Shown: piece by piece, positions 63,374 to 64,000 of the stretch
How the letters are laid out: each line of letters begins with the position of its first letter
Numbering within the stretch: the first letter of the stretch is position 1
NCBI GenBank assembly: GCA_016195085.1
Contig: JACQAG010000008.1
Location: 1-64,000, forward strand
Length of the DNA: 64,000 nucleotides
DNA from: Pseudomonadota bacterium
GTDB lineage: Bacteria; Pseudomonadota; Alphaproteobacteria; SHVZ01
Direction of reading: 5' to 3'
Position numbers and translations under genes: made by a program
The notes under the pieces: model-generated
What the model was told of the DNA's origin: nothing
Database searches by the model: none
Seen by the model: only the letters and a program-made list of their open reading frames with translations

Positions 63374-64000
63374 TCAATCCACAGCGCTCTTGGCCTTCCC
63401 GGTTTCGGCGATGGCGTAATATTCCCTGGGACCGGTGCCGCGCACGGCCATGAACACCCGATAGAACTGCGAGTAGCTGCCGAAGCCGGCGTCCAGCGCG
63501 GCGGCGAGCAAGGGCGGCGCGATCGAGCGCGTCATCAGCGCATCGACGCGCTCGAGCCGTCTCTCGGTGCGAAACTGGGCGAGGCTGCGACCGGTGTCGG
63601 AGCGGAAGACCCTGCCCAAGCGGGACAGGCTGAGGCCGGCTTGCTTGGCGATCAGGGCGAGCGGCACTTCCGGATCGGCCCGCAGGATATCCGCCGCCCG
63701 GCGGACCGCCGGATGAATTTTGAGCCCGGCCTTTGCCGGTGCCTCCTGCCAGGCGATCCAAGCCCTCGCCATCCACCACCGGAGACCCGCGGCGATCAGC
63801 GCTGGATCGCCGGATCTGCGCAGCGTCGCCGCCACAAGGCCGAGCTCCGCAGCGGCGCCGTCGTCGATGCGGCGCGCGTCCGGGCTATGGCCCATTTCGG
63901 CCGCCAGCGGGGGCGGGTACAGCGTCCCCGGCCGCAAGACCGAGGGTGCCGAGACCAGCACCCACATGTCGAAATCAGGGCTCTCGGACAGAAGGAAGTG
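63374..64000 (-). CDS. AraC-family transcriptional regulator, 5' part cut by window end
   Basis: The frame is open to the right edge of the window (before the first internal ATG it reads HFLLSESPDFD), so the N-terminus is missing. The C-terminal AraC DNA-binding domain is complete: two helix-turn-helices, IAKQAGLSLSRLGRVFRSDTGRSLAQF and PLLAAALDAGFGSYSQFYRVFMAV, then GTGPREYYA. The N-terminal part resembles a cupin sensor. It is convergent with the siroheme gene. Confidence 0.88.
   Translation of the reverse strand, partial: HFLLSESPDFDMWVLVSAPSVLRPGTLYPPPLAAEMGHSPDARRIDDGAAAELGLVAATLRRSGDPALIAAGLRWWMARAWIAWQEAPAKAGLKIHPAVRRAADILRADPEVPLALIAKQAGLSLSRLGRVFRSDTGRSLAQFRTERRLERVDALMTRSIAPPLLAAALDAGFGSYSQFYRVFMAVRGTGPREYYAIAETGKAKSAVD

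Overview
The window is one stretch of a high-GC proteobacterial chromosome. The gene set suggests an alphaproteobacterium, possibly Rhodospirillales-like: a polyhydroxybutyrate cluster with PhaR, many branched-chain amino acid (HAAT), TRAP and dipeptide transporters, ogt, ECF sigma and an AraC regulator. The rank below class is a guess. No rRNA, tRNA, CRISPR array, integrase or transposase was seen.

Layout. 1-3 kb: housekeeping enzymes (methyltransferase, glyoxalase II, DUF985 cupin, Nudix). 3-7.3 kb: polyhydroxybutyrate locus, phaB-phaA-phaC-phaE-like on the minus strand and phaR divergent; phaC and the phaE-like gene share about 236 bp in two frames. 7.3-12.2 kb: degenerate GGDEF/EAL protein, ureidoglycolate lyase, HTH protein, alpha/beta hydrolase. 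12.2-21.8 kb: leftward catabolic operon with a dipeptide-type ABC transporter, an amidohydrolase, an ACC-deaminase/D-cysteine-desulfhydrase-like enzyme, a diaminopropionate ammonia-lyase, a SnoaL protein and a truncated GNAT gene. 21.9-27.8 kb: an accessory island of visibly lower GC carrying seven tightly packed leftward genes: DUF6932-like, XRE-HTH/ImmA-type metalloprotease, zinc-ribbon/DUF4186-like, radical SAM, DPPW-motif methyltransferase-like, ASCH-like and P-loop kinase. This is the best candidate for an undescribed system. 28-35.6 kb: C39-like peptidase, Asp/Glu racemase-family enzyme, DadA-like oxidase, acyl-CoA ligase and a TRAP transporter. 35.6-42.3 kb: ogt, amidohydrolase, ArsR-SRPBCC-DUF899 operon, aspartoacylase-like enzyme, gamma-glutamyltransferase-like enzyme. 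42.5-45.3 kb: ECF sigma/anti-sigma pair divergent from a Tat-exported phosphoesterase and a CuA-type cupredoxin. 45.5-58.4 kb: two HAAT transporters on opposite strands around a sigma54-dependent activator; one operon starts with a CoA-transferase behind a near-consensus -24/-12 promoter, the other contains a LivM-LivG fusion. 58.5-64 kb: a frameshifted second ACC-deaminase-like gene, a LysR regulator, sulfite reductase plus precorrin-2 dehydrogenase, and an AraC regulator cut by the window end.

Intergenic DNA carries several palindromic repeat families: about 100-bp elements with terminal inverted repeats of the CCCTCTCCC or CCCCCACCCC type, and two copies of a double stem-loop element that begins 2-3 bases after a stop codon. 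Gene decay is visible at four places: a GNAT N-terminus, a GIY-YIG N-terminus, a GyrI-like C-terminus and a homopolymer frameshift.
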